DNA from: Rhynchopus sp. YZ270_cl-10
Taxonomy: Eukaryota; Euglenozoa; Diplonemea; Diplonemida; Diplonemidae
Assembly: GCA_964035575.1 (NCBI GenBank)
Contig: OZ037852.1
Coordinates: 310,001 to 374,000, forward strand
Length of the DNA stretch: 64,000 nucleotides
Direction of reading: 5' to 3'
The position numbers were made by a program, and so were the translations under genes. How positions within the stretch are numbered: the first letter of the stretch is position 1; each line of letters begins with the position of its first letter. Below the pieces are notes generated by a model. The model was given only the letters and a program-made list of their open reading frames with translations. It was not told the DNA's origin and did no database searches. Positions 32,631-43,088 of the stretch are shown here, piece by piece.

Positions 32631-34498
32631 CTACATTTCATCCACAGCGTTGCCTAGGGTTTGTAGTGAAGAGGCCTCGGCCATGCTCTGCTTGACTTGG
32701 GCAAGGTAGTTCTCGAGAATGTTGTCAGTGGGACGACTGACGACTGTTGTATCATTTTGCTGGTTTTTATTGCTTATCCCACTCTGCTTTTTGAGAAACG
32801 CGCGAGATCCACGGAACTGACTGATACGCGCCTGACTTCCTGCACCCCCGGAATTCTTCGGCGAACTCCCTCCACGCGACGTGAACATGAACATGCTTGG
32901 TGTTTTGTTTGCCACCCCCATTTGGATTGGACTGACCTGCTTCGTCTGGTGCCCACCCTCCTTCACAATCAGATCGAGCCAGCTGTGGTACTCTGGTTTG
33001 TCCTCAACTAACGTCCCTTCCAACTGCACCACATGAACCGACCCGCTGGTGTCCCCCACTGTGAGCAGGCCTCCGTCAGAATGCAGCGCAAGATGGGTCA
33101 GCGCGTAGTTGCTGATACGGTATGAGAGCGTGGGGGCGACCTGCTTGTAGTGGAGGTCCCACGCTTCGATGCAGCCGTTTACCATAGAGCGAAGGAAGAG
33201 GGAGGAGCGTTTGTGCTGCCACACTGCAGACGTGACGTAGGAGTCGCTGTAGGGTGTCGACCAGAGGGGGGTGGGGCAGGAGTCGTACCAGAGGCTGCAG
33301 CGCCAGTCGCCTGCAGACAGCATGAGGGAGGGGTGTGTGGAGGAGCGCTGCACGGAGTACACAGGGCCGTGGTGTGCGGAGTACATATCAATGACCTGCA
33401 TGATGCCGTCGGAGCGTTCGCAGTCGAGGATGTAGCCCTCCTGTGTACCCACTAGGAAGCAGCCTGGGCCGCCTGCCAGGGGGTCGTAGTCCAGCGCAAC
33501 GGCACCAAAGAGCTCATCCATCATGCCATCGTCGGCGCCGTCGTGGTGTAGGCTCAGCAGGTTGTTCGCAAGTGGAGTGTTCAGCTTGCGCATATCCCAA
33601 ACCTTAACAGTCCCGTCAAGTGAAGCAGACAACGCCTCCCCAGACTTCGCCGTCATCCACTTCACCGCATGGATCGCCTCTCGGTGGGAGTTTTCTACTG
33701 AAGAGTGGTCCGCACTGCGCGCACCTTGCCGGGTGTCCCAGCAGTAGAGTATTCCTGAGGGGGTTGGTCATGATGGGGGGGGGGGAGGGGAGAGGGGGTG
33801 TGTGTCATACCATCGGCAGACCCCCCTGCAACGATGTTGAGGTCCTTGACGCTGTACGCTATGGCAGTGAGGCTTTCCTTGTTGGGGAGCAGGCGGGCGA
33901 TGGGTTTTTGTGTCTCGTTGATGTCCCAGACCATGCCTGGGAGCAGGGTGTTCCCTGTGTGCGCGACGGCGAGACGGAAGGAGTTGAAGGGCGACCAGGA
34001 GGACCCTGTCACCTCTCCTGTCCCAGAGAGCACGTTGCTGAGCTTCAGCGAGGGCACGTCACTGCTTTGGTAGTAGGTCTCATGAAGGGAGTCGGCGAAG
34101 AGATACTTTTCGTACAGATCTAACGTATTGTTCTCACGAAGCAGCTTCACCACACCGGGCCCAAGCACCGTCATCGCACCAATGAAGGACTCCTCTCGCT
34201 CTATTTTCTCTGTGTATTTCCATTGCGATTCTGCTTCTGTTGGATCGACAGACAGAGGCCATCCTCCAGTACAGTGTGACATGCCTTGCGCAACGAGGGC
34301 ACAGTGCGTCGTGTTCGTCGACGCATCAGCGACCTCAGAGATAGAGTCCACAACAACCTCCACCAAAGGAAGGCGGCGGTACCGTTCGTTCACCTCGGGC
34401 TGTGAATCCACCAGAGTCGAGGCGCCTGAGTCTGTGAACACCACGTCATTGCCTCTTTCTAGCTCTGATATGGAATAGCTGTATTGAATGTCCGCCAT
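32631..34498 (-). CDS. DNAI2: Outer-arm axonemal dynein intermediate chain (DNAI2/ODA6 type), 2 exons
   Basis: Predicted 603-residue WD40 protein; exons 34498-33811 and 33754-32631, intron 56 nt (GTATG...CAG), phase 1. The N terminus carries the family's GGWP element (78-81) followed by VDPTEAESQWKYTEKIER. The repeats include LNIVAGGSADG-ILYCWDTRQG, SHREAIHAVKWM, EALSASLDGTVKVWDMRKL, FLVGTQEGYILDCER, SAHHGPVYSVQRS, LSAGDWRCSLW and SMVNGCIEAWDLHYKQVAPTL. These match, in order, the blocks of animal DNAI2 and Chlamydomonas IC69/ODA6. The protein helps dock the outer dynein arm on the doublet microtubule. It is direct evidence that the organism builds motile cilia or flagella. The C-terminal tail is Gly/Ser-rich and species specific. 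Confidence 0.95.
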
Positions 34499-35596
34499 TG
34501 GTGGGGAGGGAAGGGGAAGGGGGAGGTGGAGAGGAGAGGCTAGAAAAGAAAAGAAAAGGAAAGAAGACCGGGGGAGAAGAAAAAAACGATTTCCTCGTGT
34601 AAGTGGTTTATCTATTGTATGTGGTTGGTGATGGGAGGTGTTCTTTGGGGACATCTGTCTCCGTGAGACACGTAACAGGCTGTGAGAGCTTGTGAGAGTC
34701 TGTCAGAGCTTACTGAGAGTAAAAAAAATCTCTCCCCGTTTATAGATGAACTATTTTTAGAGGGATAAGGAATAAGAAATAAGGAATGAACTATTTTTTT
34801 GAAATTTTTTTGTTTGGAGGGGATGTGCAAAGCTGGTATAATCTGTTTTCTTCTTGTTTCCTTCTTCTTTTTTTTTCTCCCCGACAGCGTTGGGGGTTTA
34901 CTCAAAGAAAACCAAAGCATAGTTTGTTACGATCCTAAGCTTCAGATACGCTCTTAAACACCCTTCCGATTGCAAAAAAAGAAAGTGCGTGCATCCCAGA
35001 GGCGTTTGCCACTATCAACTTCGCTGACACTCCGCGAAAAAAAGAAAAGCAAGAAACGAACAAAAAAAATGGGCGAACCGGTGGCAGAACTAAACTGAAC
35101 GTCGTTTCGAGGGACATTAGAAGGAAAATAAAAACTTCTTCCTCAAAGCAAACAAAAACAACCCCCCCTAGGGAACGCATGGGGCATGCCCGGATGAACC
35201 TGCTTGGTTAGAGGAAAAAATAAGATACTTTATCAGGAACTTTGAAGGGAGGATTGCTTTATAGCCATGAAACATGACAACAAAAATAAACCGCCCCAAT
35301 CCAAAAAAAGAAAACAAAGAAAAAAGCTTTGAAAGATGAATGTACCCCTCTCTCGTACAAATACATCTAAAAGAAAGCCGCCTTCCTCCCCCTCCCATTC
35401 ACCTTGTTTCACCCCCCCTCCTTATCACCTCTTTTGCATTTAATGAACGCAAAAGTTGGCAAAAATAGACTAAAAAATCTTCTTTTTCTTTTCTAATTCA
35501 ACCCCCTATTTTTCAACCTTTCTCCTCCTCCCTCTTTCCCCCCCATTTTTTTTGTGTACAATTCTTTTCTTTTTCCCCATTTTTTTCAAAAAAAAA
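34499..35596. other. Intergenic region with a dispersed ~90-bp repeat and a hairpin motif
   Basis: No gene supported. Positions 34660-34745 repeat the core of the element at 13873-13999. Positions 35329-35369 hold a GAAAGATGAATGTAC-type hairpin. The minus-strand dynein leader (34499-34560) is almost entirely pyrimidine. Confidence 0.55.
34660..34745. repeat. Dispersed ~90-bp repeat, second copy
   Basis: Matches 13888-13995 with one fewer GTGAGAGCCT unit. It has weakly complementary ends (ACATCTG and ATAGATG). Confidence 0.75.
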
Positions 35597-38324
35597 TTAA
35601 GACAGAGCACCAAACATATCATCATCCGCGTCTTTATCTTGGTCAGCGAGGACTGCCTGTGAGGGAAGACCTGCCTCGGTATTTAGGAATATTTTTGCTT
35701 CTTCAGGGGTAACATTAGACGATGACGTTTCTGCCGCAGAAATTAAGGTAATATGAGCGGATGAGACCATTGTCCAAAAGGGCGCCTTCTTTCCGTATGC
35801 AAAGGCCAGCTTCATTTCACGCAGCCAGTCGTTGAACACCGTCGCCTCCTCCTCACGCACACACACCGCACGCAATGCCACCACACACCCAAACGCCTTT
35901 TCATAAAACTGCGTCCCCACACTGTCCATCACCAACTGCTTCGCAACGCTCTTCACCCCCGCGAATGCGGCCTGCAAGAAGTCTCCATCCCGCCTGCCGA
36001 CCATATTCTGGAAATCTTCTACCGGGGAAATCGTTGTGACATGATCCACCCTTTTTGCAGCATCTTGCGTTGACGCAAGGAAATCCCCACCAAGAGAGAG
36101 GTCCTGCTTGGCGGTGTTGTTTTGTGTACGCAGGACGGAGGCGGAGGAGGCTCCAGCGAGGGTTCGTTCAGAGTACTGCGTTGCATCTGGGTCGGGTTTG
36201 GAACGTTCAGAACGGAAGCTGGTGTGATGTGTGTTGAGCGGTTCTGGGGGTGGAAGTTGCAGGGCAGGCACCGTGGTGAGAACAGGCCCGCTAGCGGTGG
36301 TGTTCCCTGCAAACCAGAAGTTTTTCTTTTCTGCTGCCTCTTTGTTCTTCTGTGCCGCAAGGTTGACCTTGGTCGCACACACCTTATCGAATCCCTGCAC
36401 ACTCGGCATCGCCGCCTCGAGAAAGGGGTACAACGAATTCGTCTCGTTCTCGTAGTTCAGAGAGTTCTGCAGGATGCGGTCTTCTGGGGGTGGAAGCTCG
36501 CGGTCGGGCTTCAATACACGCTCGCGAATGCATTGTGTCATATACTGGACGGCGGGGTTGAAGGTGTAGCGGTGCATTACTCCTTCTTCTTCTTCTTCTT
36601 CCTCTTCGGCTTCGGCTTCTGCATCCTCTCGTTTCTGTTTTTGTCCGAGTTTGCGTTGTTTAACTCGCGTTACGTCCATCAGATCCATATTGTTGATAAG
36701 CTGCTCAGCAGCACGGAGGTGCTCCTTTCTTGGTAGCGTGGCTTCAGAGAAGGGGAGAAAATCAAATTTGCGGATGTCCTCGCAGAACGGCAGTTCCGTC
36801 ATGAGAAGGCATTTCTTCTTGCGGGTGATGTGCGCCCAGCCGAGGTTGATGGTCGGCGCTTTGGCGTCGCGTTTGACAACACGAAGGATGACTGCCATGT
36901 CGGTTTCGAACATCGCTTCGACGAAGGGAATGAAGGATTTCTCGGAAGAGAGGTCGCCTGACGCAGTGGAGCAGATGAGAACGTTGGAACGCATGTGGTG
37001 TCGTTTGACGCTTTTGCGTGGGACAAAGGCAAGCACCTTAATAGCCTTCAAGCCGCCGTCGAAGTCGAGCATGCGCTCGTCGATCTCGTTGAAGGGCACT
37101 GCGGTGTTCCCGTAGCGGTACGCTTTCACCGCACTGTCTTTGTCAACCTCAAGCTCGTCGTCGTCGCAGTGGAAGTACCGTCTGTCGATCTCGACTTCGT
37201 ACCGCACAGAGGGGTCTGCTGAGGGGTGGGGTGGGGTGGGGTGGGGGTAAAATTGGTAATGTGCACATCGATATTTGGAAGAAAAAAAATAGTAGGATTT
37301 GGAAATCGATCTGGGGCTGGGGGGTAACGTCATTTCCGTAAAGTTGTGTATTGTTGCACCATCTTCTAATCGTTGGGCTACAGTGTTGTGAAGGTGTCAA
37401 ATAGTTAGTAAAATGCAAAAAAAAGGGAGACATACCGACTGCGTCAGCATCGAGCCTCGCTTTTTTAGAAGAGGCTTTGAGGGAGGGGGGGCGGGTCAGC
37501 ATGGTCTTGGTATAGAGCTTGATGGGGATACGGAGGCTGAGGTTGTGTTCCTTTTCGTCGCCGAAGTCGAATGTGCAGTTTGCGAGCGTCGTGAGACGTA
37601 CCTTCTTGGAGGCCTCGGTCATGAGGGTCTGCACTGCGTCCTCCATTAGCATCAACGACGAGCTGTTGCACAGATGGTAGTGGAATTTCTTGTTCGCAGC
37701 CGTGATTGCTTCTTTATGCGAGCGAAGTGAGTCGATGATGTGGTACAACACTTTTTCGTTTTGTTGCTTATCCGTCAAAGTCTCCCAATTAGTCTGCGCG
37801 TCAGCGGCCTCCTTATTCTTAAAACAAAAGCTCACCCCAACCACGTCCAACCGAATGTCCTGGTTTGCATACGCATTCACTACGGAATCCAGATCGTCCT
37901 TCCGGGTGCACTCATCCATCGCCGCCGTGTAAAGGAAGACACGCTTCTTGAAGCGTTTCGTGCCCACCCGTTGGTGAAGGAGGTCGGCCGCGAGGATCAG
38001 CGCTTCGACAACGTCCATGCGTTCCCCGCCGATTGGAAAGTTGGAGATGGCTTGTAGATGCTCGGCAGAGGGTGTGCTCAGGTTGCGGAGGACTGCCAAG
38101 TTTTTGTATTCATTTGGGTGGTTCTGGTTGAGAGCGTTGTGCGTCTGTGCAGCGCCTGCCAGGACGATGGCCATCTCGTCCTGTGTGGTGAACATCATTT
38201 TGCGCCAGAACTGCTCCGCCACGCACGACCGCAGGGCTTCATGGTCCTCTTCTGAAAGCGCGCTGACGCCCGTCCCGACATCCACCACCACTACCACGGC
38301 CTCCTTCATCGGAGGGCTGTCCAT
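35597..38324 (-). CDS. XRCC5: Ku80 (XRCC5-like) DNA double-strand-break repair subunit, 2 exons
   Basis: Predicted ~835-residue Ku80; exons 38324-37436 and 37215-35597, intron 220 nt (GTATG...CAG). A CAGCAG acceptor allows one extra codon. Residues ~1-230 form the vWA-like domain (VVVVVDVGTGVSALSEEDHEAL, DEMAIVLAGA, KKRVFLYTAAMDE). The beta-barrel/bridge contains AYRYGNTAVPFNEID, KAIKVLAFVPRKSVKRHHM, TDMAVILRVVKRDAKAP and LLMTELPFCEDIRKF, as in animal Ku80. After an acidic linker (poly-Glu) comes the helical C-terminal domain starting SPVEDFQNMV. It continues with EEATVFNDWLREMK, ends with TPEEAKIFL and closes on DKDADDDMFG, which resembles the acidic DNA-PKcs-contact motif of animal Ku80. 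It acts with Ku70 in non-homologous end joining. Family assignment is strong; the partner kinase is inferred. Confidence 0.94.
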
Positions 38325-38370
38325 TGTTGTGTGTTAAAAGCTGGTGAAAAAATGATATTCGAGTGTACCT

Positions 38371-39060
38371 TGGTCATAACCGGGTGAACCGGGATGGACC
38401 CCAGCCACGTAGTCCTGTTTACATCTGATGTGTGCTACTCCCGCTTCCACTCATCAGTCAGATGAATGAAAGGATCATTGCGAACACAGGGACTGGAGGG
38501 TGTGGCTGGTGTTTCAATATTGCAGGGGGCAAAACAATAGACTATTAGTGGTTGCGGAATGGAGGATTCGATATACAGTCATCCAACAAACGTTGGTGGG
38601 TAAAAACGTTGGTGGATTTGGGGTCTCGAAAAAATTTGGTGGGTTTTTTGGATTAGAACTGCATTTTTGAGTTTCCTTTACGTGGACCCCTATGCCCCTA
38701 TGCCCCTCCTCCCCTCCCCCACTTCCACCCAAACCCGGTCCAGATTGAAAAAATAATACCGCAAAAGTAAAAAAAGATGCCCCCATATACAAAACCTGCC
38801 GCAGGTTTACACCGTCAATGTTGCACTTTTGGGTTTGCGGGTACATGGTAAACACAGGTTAGAAACCACTAAGGTTGGTGGGGTAAAAACGTTGGTGGGT
38901 TTGGGGTCTCGAAAAAATTTGGTGGGTTTTTACCCCACCAACCTTTGTTGGATGACTGTATACTTTTAAGCAAAATCCCCTACAAAATGAAATACCCCCC
39001 ATATCAGGTGTGGTCTCTGATCTATGTGTGCAGCGGATATAATTACCCCAACACAGCACG
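38371..39060. repeat. Dispersed family C, copy 2 (interrupted)
   Basis: 38371-38575 plus 38961-39056 together match 49536-49845, sharing GGACTGGAGGGTGTGGCTGG and GTGTGGTCTCTGATCTAT. The interruption is the TA transposon at 38576-38958. A shorter relative lies at 22456-22596. Confidence 0.88.
38576..38958. mobile_element. 383-bp TA-flanked MITE with CAGTCATCCAACAAA ends
   Basis: It begins CAGTCATCCAACAAACGTTG and ends CCAACCTTTGTTGGATGACTG in inverted orientation, flanked by TA (38574-38575 and 38959-38960). A ~60-bp segment (GTTGGTGGGTTTGGGGTCTC, then GAAAAAATTTGGTGGG) occurs near both ends in direct orientation. The related repeat at ~49736 reads CGATATACTTGTAAGC with no insert, which is the empty site. 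No coding capacity. Tc1/mariner-type non-autonomous element, inferred from TA and CAGT. Confidence 0.92.
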
Positions 39061-39850
39061 AACTTACCCTTTGGGAACTAACCGCCACTGTGGTGGCGGT
39101 TATAACAATTTTTCTTAGGAAGACGAGTTAGACATGATCTGCTCAATATTTTCGACCAACTCTTGGCATGGTGGAAAGATTTTATGGCCCATCTTTCCAA
39201 AGAAGCAAGAATAGAAGATTTTGTAAAAAATGCATTCGTGTCAGATGGTGGCGCCCCCAAGCCAATTTTCGAAGAAATCAGAAAAAGTGGGTTTTTTAAA
39301 ATTTTTCCGTTTTAGTGCTCCCACGTGAGTAAGACATCTTTAAAATGGTATTTTTCAAAAACTCGGGGTGTCGTGAAAAGATTTCTTGCAAATCTATCCA
39401 ATAACGCCATTTTCGGGGGGGAAAAAATAGGTGTGGTATGCAGAAAGTGGAATAAGCAGTTTTTGACAGATCTGTCACAGGCTTTAATTCACCACTCGTC
39501 AAAAAATAAATAAATTTTTTTTTCTGGAACTGATCTCGCATTGCTTTGCATTCCGGCAGTTTCGCGCATTTAACGACGCTAAAAGTTTTCAAAAATGGCC
39601 AATCTGAAGTCAATTTACTCACTTTCCCCCCTAACATACCCTACTTTTTTTCCACTTTTCCCTAGTAAAAGTGCCATTTTTAGACATGTTGCCTGAGGCC
39701 TCAAAATATGGAAAATTCACCCATACCCCGCCCCAAAAATGCCCGGAAATGCGTTTCCGGGCCGAAATTTAGGAAAATATGAAAAAATTGACCCAAAAAA
39801 TGCACTTTTAATTGTTGTCACACCCCCCTTTACCACCTTTTCGGGTGACC

Positions 39851-40169
39851 CAGGCTCTCCAGTATCTAATAAATTTCCAGGATGCCAAAACTGAAAATTT
39901 TTTGCTTCTTTGGATTTATTTGATGAAAAATCTTTCAATTCCGCCCCTCGACTTTGGTTTTTATGCATGTGGGACCATATTACCCACGTTCTCGGGTGGC
40001 CCTCTGTGAGGACCCCTTTTAAGAATGACACCAGGCTCTCCAGTATCCAATAAATTTCCAGGATGCCAAAAATGATAATTTCTTGCTTCTTTGGATTTAT
40101 TTGATAAAAAATCTTTCAATTCCGCCCCTCGAGTTTGGTTTTTATGCATGTGAGACCATATTACCTACC
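39851..40169. repeat. Tandem duplication, ~138-bp copies spaced 181 bp
   Basis: 39851-39988 and 40032-40169 both start CAGGCTCTCCAGTAT and end with a GACCATATTACC-type sequence, with a few substitutions between. They lie just downstream (in gene sense) of the first ankyrin gene. Confidence 0.9.
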
Positions 40170-40253
40170 TTCCTCTGTGGGGACCCCAATTTTGGGTGTT
40201 TAATTCAGCCACCCTTCGGTCCCAAAGGGTTAAGGAGAATGTCCGGCATGGTT

Positions 40254-42215
40254 CTAACGCTCAATGTGTGCCCCGGCATCAATGAGCACCTCCACCATGT
40301 CTGCATGTTTCCCTTGCACAGCAACGTACAACGCAGTGAAGTTGTTGCTGTGTTGGTGATTCACGTCCACCTCCGGCAAACTCACAAGATAGCGCACAGT
40401 ATCGGTGTGTCCAAAATACGCTGCAAGGATAAGACACGTGTCTCTGTTGGCATCTGTGGCACGCACATCCGCACCTGCTTTGACCAACATCTTCACAGTT
40501 GTGAGTTCTCCTGAAATACTAGCCAAGTGCAGAGGCGAGCGTCCTGTATCAGTCTTTGTCTCAATGTCTGCCCCTGCATCAATGAGCACCGGCACCATGT
40601 CTCCATGTTTTTCTTGCACAGATAAGTGCAACGCAGTGAAGTTTCTGTACTCTTGGTGATTCAGGTCCACCTCCGGCAAGCTCACAAGATAGCGCACAGT
40701 GTCGGTGTGTCCAAAATGCGCTGCAAGGGTAAGACACGTGTCTCTTTCGGCGTCTGTGGCACGTACATCCGCACCTGCTTTGACCAACATCTTCATACTT
40801 GTGAGTTCTCCTGAAATGCTAGCCAAGTGCAGAGGCGAGTATCCTTCATCAGTCTTTGTCTCAATGTCTGCCCCTGCATCAATGAGCACCTGCACCACGT
40901 CTGCACGTTTTTCCTGCACAGCAAGGCGCAACGCAGTGAAGTTTCTGTACTCTTGGTGATTCAAGTCCACCTCCGGCAAACCCACAAGATAGCGCACAGT
41001 GTCGGTGTGTCCAAAATGCGCTGCAAGGGTAAGACACGTGTCTCTTTCGGCGTCTGCGGCACGCACATCCGCACCTGCTTCGACCAACATCTTCATACTT
41101 GTGAGTTCTCCTAAAGTGCTAGCCAAGTGCAGAGGTGAGCGTCCTTCATCATTCCTTGTTTCAATGTCTGCCCCTGCATCAATGAGCACCTGCAACACAT
41201 CTGCATATTCTCCTTCCACAGCAGTGTGCAACGCAGTGTCGTTGCCGGTGCCTTGATGATTCAGGTCCACCTCCGGCAAACACAAAAGATAGTGCACAGT
41301 ATCGGTGTGTCCATGACACGCTGCAAGGATAAGACACGTGTCTCTTTCGGCGTCTGTGGCACGCACATCCGCACCTGCTTTGACCAACATCTTCACAGTT
41401 GTGAGTTCTCCTGAAAAGCTAGCCAAGTGCAGAGGCGAGCGTCCATCACAATTCTTTGTCTCAGTGTCTGCCCCTGCATCAATGAGCACCTGCACCACGT
41501 CTGCATATTTTTGTTCCACAGCAAAGTGCAACACAGTGTACTTCCTGCTGTCTTGGTGATTCAGGTCCACCTCCGGCAAATCCACAAGATAGCGCACAGT
41601 ATCGGTGTGTCCGCCACACGCTGCAGTGATAAGACACGTGGCTGTTTCGGCATCTGTGGCACGTGCATCCGCACCTGCTTCGACCAACATCCTCGCAGTT
41701 GTGAGTGCTCCTGAACGGCTAGCCAATTTCAATGGAGAACGCCCATCATCATTCTTTGTCTCAATGTCAGCCCCTGCACCGATGAATACCTGACACACTG
41801 CAGGGTCCTCCCACATGGCTGGACAAAGTTGCGACGTCTGACCTGCACTGTCCTTGGAATCGTGTGGGACAAACGAGACGTTGCTGCAGACTGACTTCCA
41901 ATGCTGCAAGAGGACCTCCGTGCACGCAGTGTGGTCTGCGTGGACACACTCACTCAGCAGGATCCCGAAGCCCATCTGCGTTGTCTCGACATACGGAAGA
42001 AGCAGTGCGAGGCATTCATTGTGGTTCCCTCTGCATGCCTCGTGCACAGCTTCGAAGGCGACCGTTTCCGTTTTGCTGCCTGGGGAGAGCTTCTCGAGTG
42101 CTGCCCGCACGGCAGCGGTGTTGCCGTTCCTGACAGCCTCCAGCAGGTCCTTGCCAGCAAGCATTGTTATTTTTGGGTTCTGGTTTGTCGTGCTGTCTGC
42201 GTGTTGCTTCGACAT
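40254..42215 (-). CDS. Ankyrin-repeat protein A, intact
   Basis: Single exon, 653 residues, start MSKQHADSTTNQNP. The N-terminal ~150 residues are a unique ankyrin-like region (DLLEAVRNGNTAAVRAALEK, VHEACRGNHNECLALLLPYV). Five near-identical 100-residue modules follow, each made of three ankyrin repeats: GADIETK...GRSPLHLAS, GADVRATDAERDTCLILAA..GHTDTVRYL and LPEVDLNHQ...TALH.AV. The DNA period is exactly 300 bp. It is probably a protein-binding scaffold; no enzymatic domain, signal peptide or membrane segment is present. Unlike paralogues C and E it lacks the basic PPKRRKL near the N terminus. Its 5' flank (42216-42330) is shared with C and E, and a Ku80-derived 74-bp insert begins at 42331. 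Confidence 0.88.
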   Translation of the reverse strand: MSKQHADSTTNQNPKITMLAGKDLLEAVRNGNTAAVRAALEKLSPGSKTETVAFEAVHEACRGNHNECLALLLPYVETTQMGFGILLSECVHADHTACTEVLLQHWKSVCSNVSFVPHDSKDSAGQTSQLCPAMWEDPAVCQVFIGAGADIETKNDDGRSPLKLASRSGALTTARMLVEAGADARATDAETATCLITAACGGHTDTVRYLVDLPEVDLNHQDSRKYTVLHFAVEQKYADVVQVLIDAGADTETKNCDGRSPLHLASFSGELTTVKMLVKAGADVRATDAERDTCLILAACHGHTDTVHYLLCLPEVDLNHQGTGNDTALHTAVEGEYADVLQVLIDAGADIETRNDEGRSPLHLASTLGELTSMKMLVEAGADVRAADAERDTCLTLAAHFGHTDTVRYLVGLPEVDLNHQEYRNFTALRLAVQEKRADVVQVLIDAGADIETKTDEGYSPLHLASISGELTSMKMLVKAGADVRATDAERDTCLTLAAHFGHTDTVRYLVSLPEVDLNHQEYRNFTALHLSVQEKHGDMVPVLIDAGADIETKTDTGRSPLHLASISGELTTVKMLVKAGADVRATDANRDTCLILAAYFGHTDTVRYLVSLPEVDVNHQHSNNFTALYVAVQGKHADMVEVLIDAGAHIER

Positions 42216-42330
42216 GGTGCTGTGTGTATTGCTGTGAGGTTGATAATGCTACTTGTGTTATATGTGGGGATGGAGGGAAGGATCTACATAAGAAGCTACA
42301 GGTCCTGTCCTTGTGTAACATTCTGTGTCT
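42216..42330 (-). promoter_or_regulatory. Conserved 5' flank of ankyrin gene A (candidate promoter/leader)
   Basis: About 100-115 bp directly upstream of the start codon are nearly identical in ankyrin genes A, C (48807-48920) and E (52006-52122). They contain ATGTGGGGATGGAGGGAAGG and AAGCTACAGGTCCTGTCCTT on the plus strand. Homology ends abruptly and differently in each gene. The stretch probably includes the promoter or 5' leader; no core promoter motif is recognised. Confidence 0.5.
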
Positions 42331-42404
42331 CCATTGTCCAAAAGGGCGCCTTCTTTCCGTATGCAAAGGCCAGCTTCATTTCGCGCAGACAGTCGTTGAT
42401 CACC
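42331..42404 (-). pseudogene. Transplanted 74-bp fragment of Ku80 coding sequence
   Basis: Matches Ku80 exon 2 at 35767-35840 over 74 bp with about three differences, and in the same orientation still reads LREMKLAFAYGKKAPFWTM. It is inserted immediately upstream of the shared 5' flank of ankyrin gene A and is absent from genes C and E. Confidence 0.93.
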
Positions 42405-42420
42405 GAGAAAAAATGAAATG

Positions 42421-43088
42421 TTGCGTACCGTGGCTTCGCCAGAAAAGCTATGGTAACGTATATAGTCAGACAAGGGCGCAGAGGGGAAAGAGTTGTGAAT
42501 GTGTCTGTCAAAAATGTGTGGGGAAAATACATTCATATACTTACTATTTATAACACAAACAGTAAGCACTAAAGGGTGTAACACGTACATCCTTCGGGAA
42601 ATTGCCTCACACCGGCTTTTTTTTTCAACTCTCAACTACTAATGACCCCTGTACCCCACGATAGCCCCCAAAAAATTGACGCTACCCATACAAAAACCAC
42701 TCCCATCATACTGGGGTGAGGTCCGGGGGAGGGAGAATTTGGTTTTGGGTCTTTTTTGGCACGCCCAGAAATATTTTTTTTTGAAAAATAATACCAGCCC
42801 CGCCGCCAGGATTTTGGGTTTTGAAAAAGTTCTGTTGATGGTCCAAAAAAAACTTTTCGCGCTTCGCGCGAAAACCCCTGCAAAGCTCCTTCTCGTGGCC
42901 TCCGGCGGAGCATGTTCTCCAAGCCCGGTCAGAGTTCCTCCGAATCAGCTACATTTGCTCTTTCCTCTCACCAGGCTGTACATTGTACTCTTCGGTGGAC
43001 GTCCACAAGCTGTAGTAGGTGTCAGCCTTCTTATCAGTAAGCAGCGGTCATGACACCCAAAGGTTCCTGGCGAAGCCACGGTACGCAA
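42421..43088. mobile_element. Candidate element bounded by a 23-bp inverted repeat
   Basis: GTTGCGTACCGTGGCTTCGC(CAG) at about 42421-42443 is exactly inverted at about 43066-43088. Inside, GCTTCGCGCGAAAAC is near-palindromic. AAAGTTCTGTTGA motifs occur inside (42829) and, in both orientations, beyond the right end (43198-43265). No open frame. Target duplications are not clear, so this could also be two inverted copies of another repeat. Confidence 0.5.

Larger units (their letters stand above)
38325..40253. other. 1.9-kb spacer between Ku80 and the ankyrin cluster
   Basis: No gene. It holds dispersed family C copy 2 (38371-39060) split by a small TA transposon, and a 181-bp-spaced tandem duplication (39851-40169). 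Frames are short and A/T-rich. Confidence 0.6.
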
